Source of the DNA: Planctomycetota bacterium | GTDB taxonomy: Bacteria; Planctomycetota; J058 | Assembly: GCA_023954375.1 (NCBI GenBank) | Contig: JAMLIC010000001.1 | Coordinates: 124,001 to 188,000, forward strand | Direction: 5' to 3' | DNA length: 64,000 nucleotides | Shown: positions 34,070-42,805 of the stretch, in pieces | Layout of the letters: every line of letters begins with the position of its first letter | Position numbering within the stretch: position 1 is the first letter of the stretch | Program-made: the position numbers and the translations under genes | Notes under the pieces: generated by a model | Database searches by the model: none | The model's input: the letters and a program-made list of their open reading frames with translations, nothing else | What the model was told of the DNA's origin: nothing

Positions 34070-34390
34070 GCAGCGCATAGGGGCGCCGTCCGGGCCGAAC
34101 TGGATGCCCCATGGCGACGGCTCGAGCGTATCGCCGCCGCGAGGGCCCGCGGCCCATGGGCGAGAAGCAGTTCGGCTTCCTCATGAAGCTCATGGCGGAC
34201 GAGGGCTTCAACCGCGAGGCGGCGATCGAGCAGCTCCAGTCGTCGTTCGGGACGGGCGACCTGCGCACGGTCACGGGGGCGCAGGCGTCGGCCAAAATCG
34301 ACGAGCTGACGGGCAAGGCCGTGGCGGACAGGATGTACGGCTGAGGAGTATGCGAGGCCAATCCCGGACACGGGGTCGGCTTCTGTTCTT
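34070..34390 (+). repeat. Partial copy C of the annealing-protein gene tail
   Basis: The sequence aligns with 20050-20375: a decayed linker region, then the C-terminal domain in one open frame to TGA 34342-34344 (GEKQFGFLMKLMADEGFN, then AKIDELTGKAVADRMYG), then a degraded hairpin near 34352-34380. It is more diverged from the full gene at 20 kb than copy B is. The annealing domain is absent. An ATG at 34156 could allow translation of a 62-residue stand-alone C-terminal domain. Confidence 0.85.
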
Positions 34391-34478
34391 TGCACCCGAG
34401 TCCGAGCCGGACGCGTCCAACGTCACCGAGAACCTACTCCTCACCTACCGACCTATCTATCAAGTAGCCCTGGACGTT

Positions 34479-34643
34479 CTAGCTTGGCCAGGCAGGAGCT
34501 TCTTCGAAGGCGTCCTCGGGCAGCTTCATTAGCTCGGCGATCACCTTCTTGTTGTCGTCGTGCACAACGTGGTGTCCGGGGGCGAAGGTCTTCGTCTCGC
34601 CGTCGACTTCGATCGTGACGGCGCGAACAAGGTGGATATCCAT
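34479..34643 (-). CDS. Small hypothetical protein (54 residues)
   Basis: ATG 34643 to TAG 34479 encodes an acidic, well-formed product: a beta-type start (DIHLVRAVTIEVDGETK), a His-rich turn (GHHVVHDDN) and a helical end (KVIAELMKLPEDAFEEAPAW). No family is recognised. The codon bias (third-position G/C) supports a real gene. It is divergent from the gene at 34821 and follows repeat copy C in the convergent sense. Confidence 0.5.
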   Translation of the reverse strand: MDIHLVRAVTIEVDGETKTFAPGHHVVHDDNKKVIAELMKLPEDAFEEAPAWPS

Positions 34644-34820
34644 GGGGCTCTCCGATCTGCGCCCAGGAGTCTACGCCAGCCGCTGCGCCCGTTCCATGAG
34701 AAGCTGCTCCTTCCTGCCAAGGCCTGCCTCGAAGCAAGTTGCCGGTCAGACGACGGTGCGAGCACGTGAGATACCCGGCCACGCAGCCTCCTTGCCGAGG
34801 CTAACCTCGGCACCGACACG

Positions 34821-36233
34821 GTGAGGGACGTCCAATGTCGGACCCGTCTGGCAGGATGTTCGTCGTTCCACATGGCGTATCTCCTCGCGAAGCTTGGCGC
34901 ACTCACGGACGCGACTCACCGCGTAATCCACGCCCGGCAGGAGGAGTCCGTGCACGAGGTCTGTGAGGACGCACTGGTCACTCCGGCGGGAACCGTCGTG
35001 CTTCTCCTGGGTCGAGAGCCGCCATGGTCGACGCTCACGTGCGTCCGTGTCTCACCTTGGCCCTCCCGTCTGGGCACCGTCGAGCAGCTCCGCTTGAACC
35101 GTCTGCCTGGTGTCACTCGCATGGCAAGCTTGCAGAGGTCCGTCAGTTCGGATGGCTACTACACGACCGACGACCGCGGTGTTCCATGTGAAATCGGCCG
35201 CTGTTTCGGCCGCGACGCCGAGTTCGACTTCGTCGTCAACTACGCCGGGTGGCGGTTGCGGGACCTTCCAAGCTCCCTGCGCGTCGTCGCTACGAGGTCA
35301 CCAGACCAGGCACGAGTCTGCATCATTACCCCGGAGAGTGTTGTCGCTCCGAGGGCAGACGTCGATCACGAGGCGTCGCGGACGTCTGCTCCACCTCCAA
35401 GACTCAGCTTGCCGGCGCTACCGCCCGCCACCGGGCACGGGCGCGTAGCGCCGAGACGGGAGCGCTCGCCGGAGCCCTTCCAGATCCGATTGCGCTGGAG
35501 CGATCTCAAGTTCAACGACGAGTTCATTTCCTTCCGCATGAAAGGGCATACCGGCACCGTGGCGACGCCGCTGTCCCGTGAGATCTATCAGCGGGTGCGT
35601 GCCGAGCTCGACCGGGATCTACCGGAAGGTGCCGTTGTAGACGGGTTTCGTCGTCATGACGGGTCGATCTACGGAGTGAAGATCTCCGGACTCGATCAAG
35701 TCTTCGCGCGGATCCATTACAGGCAGTTCGTGCGCGAGGGAGTCTCCGCCCAGGCGTGGCTCGAGGTTGACGAGCTGGCTTCGCGAAGTCCCTTGATGTG
35801 TGGCGGCCAGACGGACCCTGCGACGCTCTTGGACATTCCGGAGTTCTTCGGGAAGCGGACCGAGGCGTTCAAGCGGTTGTTCGCCCACAGAGACCGGACA
35901 GAGCACACGCTAATGCTGCCTGGCCGGGGGCTGATCGTGCCCATGCAGGCCCAAGACGACGGACCACCCTGGTACGCATGGGAGACGGTCAGCGACGGAC
36001 ATGCGACTTACTTGTTCCGCCCCTCAAACGCGAGCGAGCGGAACCGAATGTTCGCCTGGACCCAGCGGCCGAATCCGAAGCGCGTTGAGTTGTTGAAGGA
36101 CACGAGCCTACAAGCCGATCTCGGATTCCAGCGTCGTGTCATGCACAGGAACGACGACGACGAGCTTGGCCGGTGGTGGGCCGAGCTCTGCGAGGCCATG
36201 GGCATTCCTGTCTCAGCGAGCAGAGGCGCGTGA
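34821..36233 (+). CDS. Hypothetical protein of 470 residues
   Basis: A large soluble protein with no recognised family. The first 190 residues include VVNYAGWRLRDLPSSLRVVA. A Pro-rich linker near 205-225 separates a second half with IRLRWSDLKFNDEFISFRMK and YGVKISGLDQVFARIHYRQF, which reads as a mixed alpha/beta domain. It ends with basic and aromatic residues (RWWAELCEAMG). The start is uncertain: GTG 34821 or ATG 34872 (MAYLLAKLGALTD). It stands alone between repeat copy C and the IS5-family element. Confidence 0.55.
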   Translation: MRDVQCRTRLAGCSSFHMAYLLAKLGALTDATHRVIHARQEESVHEVCEDALVTPAGTVVLLLGREPPWSTLTCVRVSPWPSRLGTVEQLRLNRLPGVTRMASLQRSVSSDGYYTTDDRGVPCEIGRCFGRDAEFDFVVNYAGWRLRDLPSSLRVVATRSPDQARVCIITPESVVAPRADVDHEASRTSAPPPRLSLPALPPATGHGRVAPRRERSPEPFQIRLRWSDLKFNDEFISFRMKGHTGTVATPLSREIYQRVRAELDRDLPEGAVVDGFRRHDGSIYGVKISGLDQVFARIHYRQFVREGVSAQAWLEVDELASRSPLMCGGQTDPATLLDIPEFFGKRTEAFKRLFAHRDRTEHTLMLPGRGLIVPMQAQDDGPPWYAWETVSDGHATYLFRPSNASERNRMFAWTQRPNPKRVELLKDTSLQADLGFQRRVMHRNDDDELGRWWAELCEAMGIPVSASRGA

Positions 36234-36324
36234 TCACGGTGCGAGCGCCGCTTCTCCTCGCCTAGTGGGTTCGAGCGCCTCGAGGTTCCGAGCAGCTCAG
36301 GTCGTAGTCGGGACTAGGCCCTGT

Positions 36325-38364
36325 CCTGACCTGCAGAGTTTGGCGCTAAGCGTTCCACTTCCGCATCAAGGCTTCGTTTCGCGCGAGCGGCTGTGTTCGG
36401 TGGCTGCTAGCGGACCACCTCGGAGTCCGGCGAGGGTGCAGGGCGAGGTTGCTTCTTGCGGCGCTGGCGTCGTTGCTCGGTTCGCACCACGTCCCGAGGG
36501 TCGAGCCGCGGTGGCTCGGGAAGGTTGCGGGGGAGCCCGGCGACGTGAAGGCGGCGGAGTAGTTCCCTGTGGCCGGCAGTCAGGTCGGATCGCGTCCAGG
36601 CGTAGGTTGGCCCCTCCGCCTCCAGGCCAAGCCGAAGCTCCTGCGCCCTGATGCTGCCGAGCTCCTTGAGGACACCTTCGACGGACTCGCGGTTGGCGGG
36701 CCACAGGCCGAGGCGCTCCTGGAGGTAGCGGTAGAGCATGAGGGCCAGGACGCACACGAAGACGTGCCCGTCGACCGACTCCTCGTTGTGGTGGCGCGTC
36801 GGCCGGAGCTCGACGAAGGACTTGATCGTACGGATGTCGCGCTCGATGCGTGACTCGGCCTTGTAGCGAAGAGCGATCTGGCCAGGATCGAGTTCGCGGA
36901 GGTTCGTGCGCAGGACCCACTTCCCGTCGTACCGGCTGTCGCGGTCAACGGCGCTCTGGTTGATCCGGAGTCTGCCCTCCCGGACGCAGAGGAAGCGGTC
37001 GTAGGCGCTCGTGCGCAGCTTCATGGCCTTCTTGGACTCTGGATCGAGACCGTTCTGCCCGAGCGCCTCGGCGAGGTCGGCGAGGATCTCGGCTCGGCGA
37101 TGCTGGTCGCGTGCGGCGGACTCGTCGCTCCGGCAGACGACGTAGCGGCGATCGTCGACCCAGACCTGCTTGACCTCGAGGCCCGCCTCGACGACTCGGT
37201 AGCGTCCAGCTCGCGCGAGGACCTCCTCGTCGACCTCCTTCACCCGTCGAAGCTTCGTGGCGACGATGTAGCGGAACTCGAACCTCTCCTCGAGGAGCTT
37301 GATGATCTTGGCGCTGTGCATGCCGCGATCGCAGATGATCACGATGTCGCGGAGGCCGAAGCGATCGTAGAGCTGGCGAAGCGTGTGCTCGAAGGTACGG
37401 AGGTCGTTCGTCGTTCCCGGGTAGACGTGGTGCATGACCGGCCAGCCGTCCGAGGTCGTGACCAACCCGACGAGGACGTGGCGCTTGCCCCGCAGCGCTC
37501 CCTTGCGTCCGGTGATCTGTGCGAGGTCGGCCGGGCCCCGTCCTTCGAAGTGCGAGAGCGTCGTGTCGTAGAAGTAGACCGTGCCTCCTGTAAGTCGCTG
37601 ACGCTTGAGGCGCTGGTGGATCGCGACCTCGAGCTCCTGGCGCACCTCATGCAGCCACACGAGGGTGGCGTAGAAGTCGTCGGCGGTGAGCGATCTGTCG
37701 AGTGGGAGGTAGGCCTCGCGGTCGAGCCACGTCTCCGTGCTCAGCTTGCTGAGCGGCTCGATGAGCCTGTTGGCGACCATGGCGAAGATCGCGCGCTCGA
37801 GGCTGTGGCCGAACCGCCGCTCCCGTGCGAACGACCGTACGAGGTCGCGGAGGCCGAGATCCTTCCAGAGCCGATCGAGCACGAAGACGCTCCCGAAGGC
37901 GCGGTCCTCGCGCACGCCCAGGCCAGGATCGAAGGTCTCGCTGGCGGAGCGAAGCGTCGTTGGCCGGGGGACAGGGAGGCAGGTGCCGTAGCGCGCGAGG
38001 CTGTGGAGCAGACGATCTACCCCCGCGGGATCGAGCTTCTCCTTGTTCCCGAGCGAGCAGAGGACTCGTTGCTTGACTCGTCCGCCCTCGCGGTAGCTCT
38101 CGACGATCTGGACGTAGCGATGGGTGGTCTCGCCGACCTTCACCGCAGACTCGCGCACGTACATTGACAGCACGCTCCGAGCAGTCGCCGACTGGCGCCA
38201 CCGGAGAGTAGCCGAGGCTCTGCCGGGAGCAAAGTGCCATTTGCGCATCAAAAGCGCATCGCGTTCGTGCGATTGCCACGACCCTCTGGGTGGTCCGGGC
38301 CCTCAGGTCGGCCTGCCGCGCGGGAGAGGTCCGGAATTGGGGCGGCGAGACTCTGCAGGTCGGG
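36325..38364 (-). mobile_element. IS1634-family insertion sequence, copy 2
   Basis: Same length (2,040 bp) and ends as copy 1 but in inverted orientation. It is flanked by the 5-base duplication CCTGT (36320-36324 and 38365-38369), inside the left terminal repeat of the IS5-family element. Because each copy has its own perfect duplication, the two inserted independently. Confidence 0.9.
36407..38164 (-). CDS. IS1634-family transposase (copy 2)
   Basis: Identical in protein sequence to the transposase at 22620-24377: 585 residues, MYVRESAVKVGETTHRYVQ start, DTTLSHFEG, IVIICDRGMHS and RDIRTIKSFVE motifs. No frameshift. Identity between the copies indicates recent transposition in this genome or its donor. 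Confidence 0.9.
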   Translation of the reverse strand: MYVRESAVKVGETTHRYVQIVESYREGGRVKQRVLCSLGNKEKLDPAGVDRLLHSLARYGTCLPVPRPTTLRSASETFDPGLGVREDRAFGSVFVLDRLWKDLGLRDLVRSFARERRFGHSLERAIFAMVANRLIEPLSKLSTETWLDREAYLPLDRSLTADDFYATLVWLHEVRQELEVAIHQRLKRQRLTGGTVYFYDTTLSHFEGRGPADLAQITGRKGALRGKRHVLVGLVTTSDGWPVMHHVYPGTTNDLRTFEHTLRQLYDRFGLRDIVIICDRGMHSAKIIKLLEERFEFRYIVATKLRRVKEVDEEVLARAGRYRVVEAGLEVKQVWVDDRRYVVCRSDESAARDQHRRAEILADLAEALGQNGLDPESKKAMKLRTSAYDRFLCVREGRLRINQSAVDRDSRYDGKWVLRTNLRELDPGQIALRYKAESRIERDIRTIKSFVELRPTRHHNEESVDGHVFVCVLALMLYRYLQERLGLWPANRESVEGVLKELGSIRAQELRLGLEAEGPTYAWTRSDLTAGHRELLRRLHVAGLPRNLPEPPRLDPRDVVRTEQRRQRRKKQPRPAPSPDSEVVR

Positions 38365-38416
38365 CCTGTCCTCAAACCCGAAAGCTTTGTCCGTCGGGTT
38401 GTCAGTGGGGCGAGCG

Positions 38417-38821
38417 ATGCTGCGGTTGGAGGCAACCGTGGTCATCCGACGACATGAGCTGAGCGACGACGAGTGGGCCCGCATTGAGCACCATTTCGCT
38501 CCGAAGGCCAGCGGGGGCCGACCACCGATCGACGGCAGCTACCGGCGACGAGTCAATGCGATTCTGTGGATCCTGCGGACCGGCGCACCTTGGCGTGACC
38601 TGCCGGAGCGTTACGGGCCGTGGAAGTCGGCCTATACGTCCTTCTCGCGCTGGACGGCCAGCGGACTGTGGAAGCGGATAGCCGAGGACCTGCTCGCGAG
38701 CCTGGACCAAGCAGGGAAGATCGACAAGGTGTTGTGGGCGGTCGACGGCACGATCGTCCGAGCTCATCGAGTGGCAGCAGGAGCCCTCCGCGAGGGGGTC
38801 CCAATGATGAAGATGCGATGA
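38417..38821 (+). CDS. IS5-family transposase, orfA part
   Basis: A 134-residue N-terminal part with the IS5/IS427 pattern: RRHELSDDEWARIEHHFAPK, RRVNAILWILRTGAPWRDLP, then GPWKSAYTSFSRW and LWAVDGTIVRAHRVA, which carries the first catalytic Asp. Its stop overlaps the orfB start as ATGA (38818-38821). The IS427 group makes a fused transposase by frameshifting between two such frames; here restart on ATGA is an alternative. Confidence 0.85.
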   Translation: MLRLEATVVIRRHELSDDEWARIEHHFAPKASGGRPPIDGSYRRRVNAILWILRTGAPWRDLPERYGPWKSAYTSFSRWTASGLWKRIAEDLLASLDQAGKIDKVLWAVDGTIVRAHRVAAGALREGVPMMKMR

Positions 38822-39279
38822 AGCGTGAGGCGCTTGGCCGATCCCGCGGTGGCCTGACGACGAAGATCCACCTCGTCTGCGACGCCAATGGGATCCCGCT
38901 CGGAGTCGTCGTGAGCCCCGGCCAGACGCACGACTCCACCTGCTTCGAAACCACCCTCGAGGCGGTGCCACTCGACTGGTGGCCCGAGGCCGTCGCCGGG
39001 GACAAGGGCTACAGCGCCGGGCGCATTCGAGAGTGGCTTGGCGCCCATGAGATCGGGGACGTGATCCCCCGGAGGGACAACGAGGTCCGTCCCGAAGGGG
39101 TGGAGTTCGACCGCGAGGCCTATCGGCGCCGGAACGTCGTCGAGCGACTGATCGGCTGGCTCAAGGAGTGCCGTCGCATCGCGACCCGCTTTGAGAAGCG
39201 CGCCAAGACCTTCCTGGCCATGACCACGCTGGCGGTTCTTCGCCGCTTGCTCAAGCTCCGCAACAAGATTCGGGTTTGA
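38818..39279 (+). CDS. IS5-family transposase, orfB part
   Basis: A 153-residue C-terminal part: LGRSRGGLTTKIHLVCDANG, then AVAGDKGYSAGRIREWL (second Asp) and RRNVVERLIGWLKECRRIA (catalytic Glu with downstream Arg spacing). It runs to 9 bases before the right terminal repeat. With orfA it makes a complete DDE transposase, so the protein may still work in trans even though the left end is interrupted. Confidence 0.85.
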   Translation: MKREALGRSRGGLTTKIHLVCDANGIPLGVVVSPGQTHDSTCFETTLEAVPLDWWPEAVAGDKGYSAGRIREWLGAHEIGDVIPRRDNEVRPEGVEFDREAYRRRNVVERLIGWLKECRRIATRFEKRAKTFLAMTTLAVLRRLLKLRNKIRV

Positions 39280-39292
39280 GGACAGAGCCTAG

Positions 39293-39608
39293 TCGGGACT
39301 GGCGGTAGTTCCATGGTCGCGTCTCTGCCTTTGCGAGGCCCAAAGACTGCGAGGGCGTAGTCCGAGAGCTCGTCGCCGCACGGTAGAAATGCGCCAGCGT
39401 GAGTGGTGTGCTCTAGACCCAAGAGGGCGGTGGGTGCTTCACCGAAGACCGATCGCCCACGTGCGTACACGTGCCTAAGGCTTCAGGGAACCTCCAGGCG
39501 CTCGGCTAGTCGACTAAGATCGTGGGCGATGCTGCGTCTGACGAACAGCCTGACGGTACGCCCTATCCTGCCCCAACGACGCGGGATCGACCCGATCGGA
39601 GTGTATGC
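39293..39608. other. Upstream region of the helicase operon, no gene seen
   Basis: About 316 bases between the IS5-family right end and the NERD-UvrD start. TAGTCGGGACT beside the IS repeats the sequence on its left flank, part of a short tandem at the insertion site. No convincing promoter or small gene is visible. Confidence 0.3.
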
Positions 39609-41834
39609 ATGCCCCTGCAATTGGTCCGTGGCCCCACGAAGCACACGACGGTCCTGAACGACCTCATCGCGGCGCTCCAGCCCTTGAACCTCGACGGATC
39701 GCTCTACCTCCACTATCTCATTCCCTCGAGTGGAGAGCAGCCTCTCGCAGCCGACGCACTCCTCGTAACCCCGCAGCATGGCCTCGTTCCCCTCCTGGTC
39801 GGCTCTGCTGCTCCCGCGGACCCAAACGACGAAGCGTGGACGCACCTGATCAATCAGCAGGACCGCCTCGCCGCTGCGTTCGAATCACACCTCGGTCGCT
39901 ACGAGGGGCTCCGCGATCGCCGCAGGCTCGCAATTGCCATCCAAGCCGTTACCCTCCTGCCCTCTCCAGCTACACCCCCGTCAGACTACGCGGATGCGCA
40001 CTTCTGCTCCATTCCGCAGTTCGTCAGCACACTACAGACGTTCCCAGCTCTATCCGCCGAGCGATTCCGCGCTCTCGAGGCGGCGCTGCAGAACGTCACG
40101 ACCATTAAGCCGGCGAAGAGGCGAAGCGTCTCCCTAGCCAATTCGCGCGGTTCGATCATCAAGCGGATTGAACAAGAGATCAGCAATCTGGATCAGTGGC
40201 AGAAGCAAGCGGCAATCGAGTCACCAGACGGGCCCCAGAGAATTCGCGGCCTCGCAGGATCAGGGAAGACCATAGTCCTCGCGCTCAAGGCCTCATTCCT
40301 GCACATGGAGCATCCGGATTGGAACATTGCGGTGACGTTCCACTCGCGCGCACTCTACCAGCAGTTCCAGGACTTGATACGGCGATTCTGCTTCGACAAG
40401 ATGTACAACGAACCGGATTGGACCAAACTGAGACTTCTACACGCGTGGGGAAGCGCTGACCGAACTGGAGTCTACACGGAGTGCGCACGAGCCGTCGCTC
40501 ATCCTGTCCGTAACTTTGCCCACGCAAAGAACGCCTACGGTCGAGACAATGCCCTGGCGGGAATCTGTTCGGAGTTGCTAGGCGCAACCGCGAGCGTCGC
40601 GATTCCTCACTTGTTCGACGCGGTCTTGATCGACGAAGCCCAAGATCTCCCCCCAAGCTTTTTTCAACTTGTACACCGATTCACTCGCGCGCCAAAGCGC
40701 ATTGTCTGGGCCTATGACGAATTGCAACGGCTATCGGAGGCTGCAATGCCGACGACAGCTGAACTCTTCGGGACAGACCCGAGTGGCAGACCTGTGGTCC
40801 AGATCGAGAACGTCGACGGGCAACCCCGAGCTGACATCGCCCTCCCCGTCTGTTATCGCAATCCCCCTTGGGTCTTGGCGGTTGCTCATGCCGTCGGACT
40901 CGGAGTCTATCGTGCCGCTCCCCAGCAAGAGATTCGCCTAGTTCAGCACTTTGACGACCCGACCCTGTGGGCCGACGTGGGCTATCGTGTCGTGGAAGGT
41001 GAACTCGCAGACGGAGCCAATGTGACCCTTGAACGTGATCCAACAAACACCCCTAAGTACTTTCGCGATCTTCTTGATGCGGACGACAGCATCTCGGCGA
41101 GCACGTTCTCGACTGCCGAGGAGCAGGCTCATTGGATTGCCCACCAGATAAAGACGAATGTCACGACCGATGAGCTTGAGGAGGACGACATTCTGATCGT
41201 CCTCCCGTCAGCTCGATACGCTCACAGCGACGCCGCGCCGATCATTGCGGCCTTACGGGCTCTCGGAATTCGCTCGCACTTGGTGGGCACGTCGACCAGC
41301 AGAGATCAGATCTTCGAGCGAGGATCCGTCGCGCTCGCCCACATCTACCGAGCCAAAGGAAATGAGGCTCCAATGGTATACGTGACAAACGTTCAGGACA
41401 TTGCATTTGGGACAGACCTCATTTCGAAAAGGAACACGCTCTTCACGGCGATCACCCGGAGTCGCGCGTGGGTTCGCCTTTGCGGGTATGACGAACATGC
41501 GCGGAGCCTCGCGCATGAAGTGAGTGCGGTTCGGCAAAACGGCTACCGCCTAACGTTTAGAATCCCCACTGCGAGGGAGCGTCTACAGTTGCGCCAATTG
41601 CACCGAGATCGGTCGGCTACCGAAATTGCAAAAGCCAACTCCGCATTCAAGGGACTGAAGGACTTCCTGGCGGCGCTGAACGCCGGCACGGTGTCTCTTG
41701 AGCACCTTCCGCCAGATCTCCGTACGCAGCTCGCGAACCTCTCCCGGACTACCCGGTCGGCCCACGACTCAAACGAGGACGACGTCAGCCTCGACCAATT
41801 CGACTCGGAGTCGGTCGACGATGCCGGGAATTGA
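39609..41834 (+). CDS. UvrD/Rep-like helicase with N-terminal NERD-like domain
   Basis: A 741-residue protein. Residues 1-125 resemble a NERD nuclease-related domain (ADALLVTPQHGLVPLLV), but the Glu-x-Lys of an active site is not evident. Superfamily 1 helicase motifs follow: GLAGSGKT (214-221), VLIDEAQDLPPSFF (342-345 DEAQ), YDELQRLSE, IYRAKGNEAPMVYV (motif V/VI region) and TAITRSRAWVRLCG. Such helicases unwind or translocate on DNA and are frequent in defence. ATG 39609 has GGAGTG upstream; an in-frame extension to 39522 exists. The stop overlaps the next gene by 14 bases, a strongly coupled pair. Confidence 0.8.
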   Translation: MPLQLVRGPTKHTTVLNDLIAALQPLNLDGSLYLHYLIPSSGEQPLAADALLVTPQHGLVPLLVGSAAPADPNDEAWTHLINQQDRLAAAFESHLGRYEGLRDRRRLAIAIQAVTLLPSPATPPSDYADAHFCSIPQFVSTLQTFPALSAERFRALEAALQNVTTIKPAKRRSVSLANSRGSIIKRIEQEISNLDQWQKQAAIESPDGPQRIRGLAGSGKTIVLALKASFLHMEHPDWNIAVTFHSRALYQQFQDLIRRFCFDKMYNEPDWTKLRLLHAWGSADRTGVYTECARAVAHPVRNFAHAKNAYGRDNALAGICSELLGATASVAIPHLFDAVLIDEAQDLPPSFFQLVHRFTRAPKRIVWAYDELQRLSEAAMPTTAELFGTDPSGRPVVQIENVDGQPRADIALPVCYRNPPWVLAVAHAVGLGVYRAAPQQEIRLVQHFDDPTLWADVGYRVVEGELADGANVTLERDPTNTPKYFRDLLDADDSISASTFSTAEEQAHWIAHQIKTNVTTDELEEDDILIVLPSARYAHSDAAPIIAALRALGIRSHLVGTSTSRDQIFERGSVALAHIYRAKGNEAPMVYVTNVQDIAFGTDLISKRNTLFTAITRSRAWVRLCGYDEHARSLAHEVSAVRQNGYRLTFRIPTARERLQLRQLHRDRSATEIAKANSAFKGLKDFLAALNAGTVSLEHLPPDLRTQLANLSRTTRSAHDSNEDDVSLDQFDSESVDDAGN

Positions 41835-42513
41835 GCTGCTTCGGGATGAGGTGATCAATTTCGTGGACAGTATGTTCACCGCGGAGATCGCGATCGATTT
41901 TACTTATCCATGCCTCGAAGCTTCGCACGGGGTCGAGCGTCTTACCTGGCCCGCCATTGGAGTGCCCATTGCAGGCGTTGCACCGTTCACGTCTGCAACA
42001 CTGAGTGAGTTCCGCTCCTGGGTGAGCTGTCGAGGCTACACGGCGCTCCTGCTGGATGGTGGCTTCCTTCAAGTTTCTGTCGATGTAGTGGGAAAGGAGG
42101 TGATAGGACATCGTTACGTCTACTTTCCTCCTCCCTTCGACTTTGATCGAGGTCTCCTCGCTGAGCTGCCTCTCATCGAAGTGGTCGACGACTACTGCCT
42201 AAATGCCGGTGACTGCGTACGCCTACGCTCGCCCATTCGCTTTGACTTTGCGCCGAGCAAAACGAAGCTGGAACCTGATGCACACCTGACTACCCTCTGG
42301 TCGCATTGCCGAATCCCTGTCTGCGCGCCATTGAGCCTCGGTCACTTCGTCCGCTTTGTGTTCAGGAACTTCTATCCCGAACTCTGGGAAGCACACGAGT
42401 TCATCCGAGAGTGGCCCGTCACTCGATTCGGACGGTGCCTTGCCGCGAGTGACGAAGGGCACCTGCACGTCAACTGGCTTGACCGTTCGATTGGTCGAGC
42501 GCTGGTCGAATGA
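41821..42513 (+). CDS. DUF2290-like protein coupled to the helicase
   Basis: A 230-residue protein from ATG 41821, overlapping the helicase gene by 14 bases. The pattern LLLDGGFLQVSVDVVGKEVI, then GHRYVYFPPPFDF, then DAHLTTLWSHCRIPVCAPLS and FVRFVFRNFYPELWEAH corresponds to DUF2290, a family found beside helicases in defence-rich loci. Its activity is unknown. Tight coupling suggests a stable complex with the helicase, perhaps as nuclease or sensor. The 290 bases after it (42514-42805) are a convergent intergenic gap without recognisable features. Confidence 0.65.
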   Translation: MPGIELLRDEVINFVDSMFTAEIAIDFTYPCLEASHGVERLTWPAIGVPIAGVAPFTSATLSEFRSWVSCRGYTALLLDGGFLQVSVDVVGKEVIGHRYVYFPPPFDFDRGLLAELPLIEVVDDYCLNAGDCVRLRSPIRFDFAPSKTKLEPDAHLTTLWSHCRIPVCAPLSLGHFVRFVFRNFYPELWEAHEFIREWPVTRFGRCLAASDEGHLHVNWLDRSIGRALVE

Positions 42514-42805
42514 TGGATAGCCAGACGGGATGCGCGTTTGTCAAGCCGCTGCTCCTTAACCTGAAGCTGAAGGCCGATCCGGCGGGGGCCTGGCACCCTA
42601 TCCCGGCCATCCGCCTCGCCGCCAACGAGCGACCAACGCTTACGACTGGTGCTCACCCCCGCTGGATGTGGTGACGACTGCGGCCGCCATCAGCAGCCGA
42701 GGCGAACCCGCGGCGAATCCCCCCCACCATACAACCAGGCGGAACCTGAGCCCACGAGTGTCTGAACGAAGGTGATTCGAGTGCCGAGGGACGCCGGCAC
42801 TTCAA

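Larger units (their letters stand above)
36318..39288 (+). mobile_element. IS5-family (IS427-like) element interrupted by IS1634 copy 2
   Basis: The ends GCCCTGTCCTCAAACCCG (rejoining 36318-36324 with 38370 onward) and, complemented, GCTCTGTCCTCAAACCCG are inverted repeats. CTAG flanks both sides (36314-36317 and 39289-39292). Without the 2,040-bp IS1634 copy and its 5-base duplication the element is 926 bp, the usual size of this group. IS1634 inserted only 7 bases inside the left end and so probably blocks movement. Confidence 0.85.

Noticed and set aside
22420..38364. The two IS1634 copies as a composite transposon
   Set aside because: Each copy has its own perfect 5-base duplication (CCTGA and CCTGT), and the outer flanks do not match each other, so they inserted independently.
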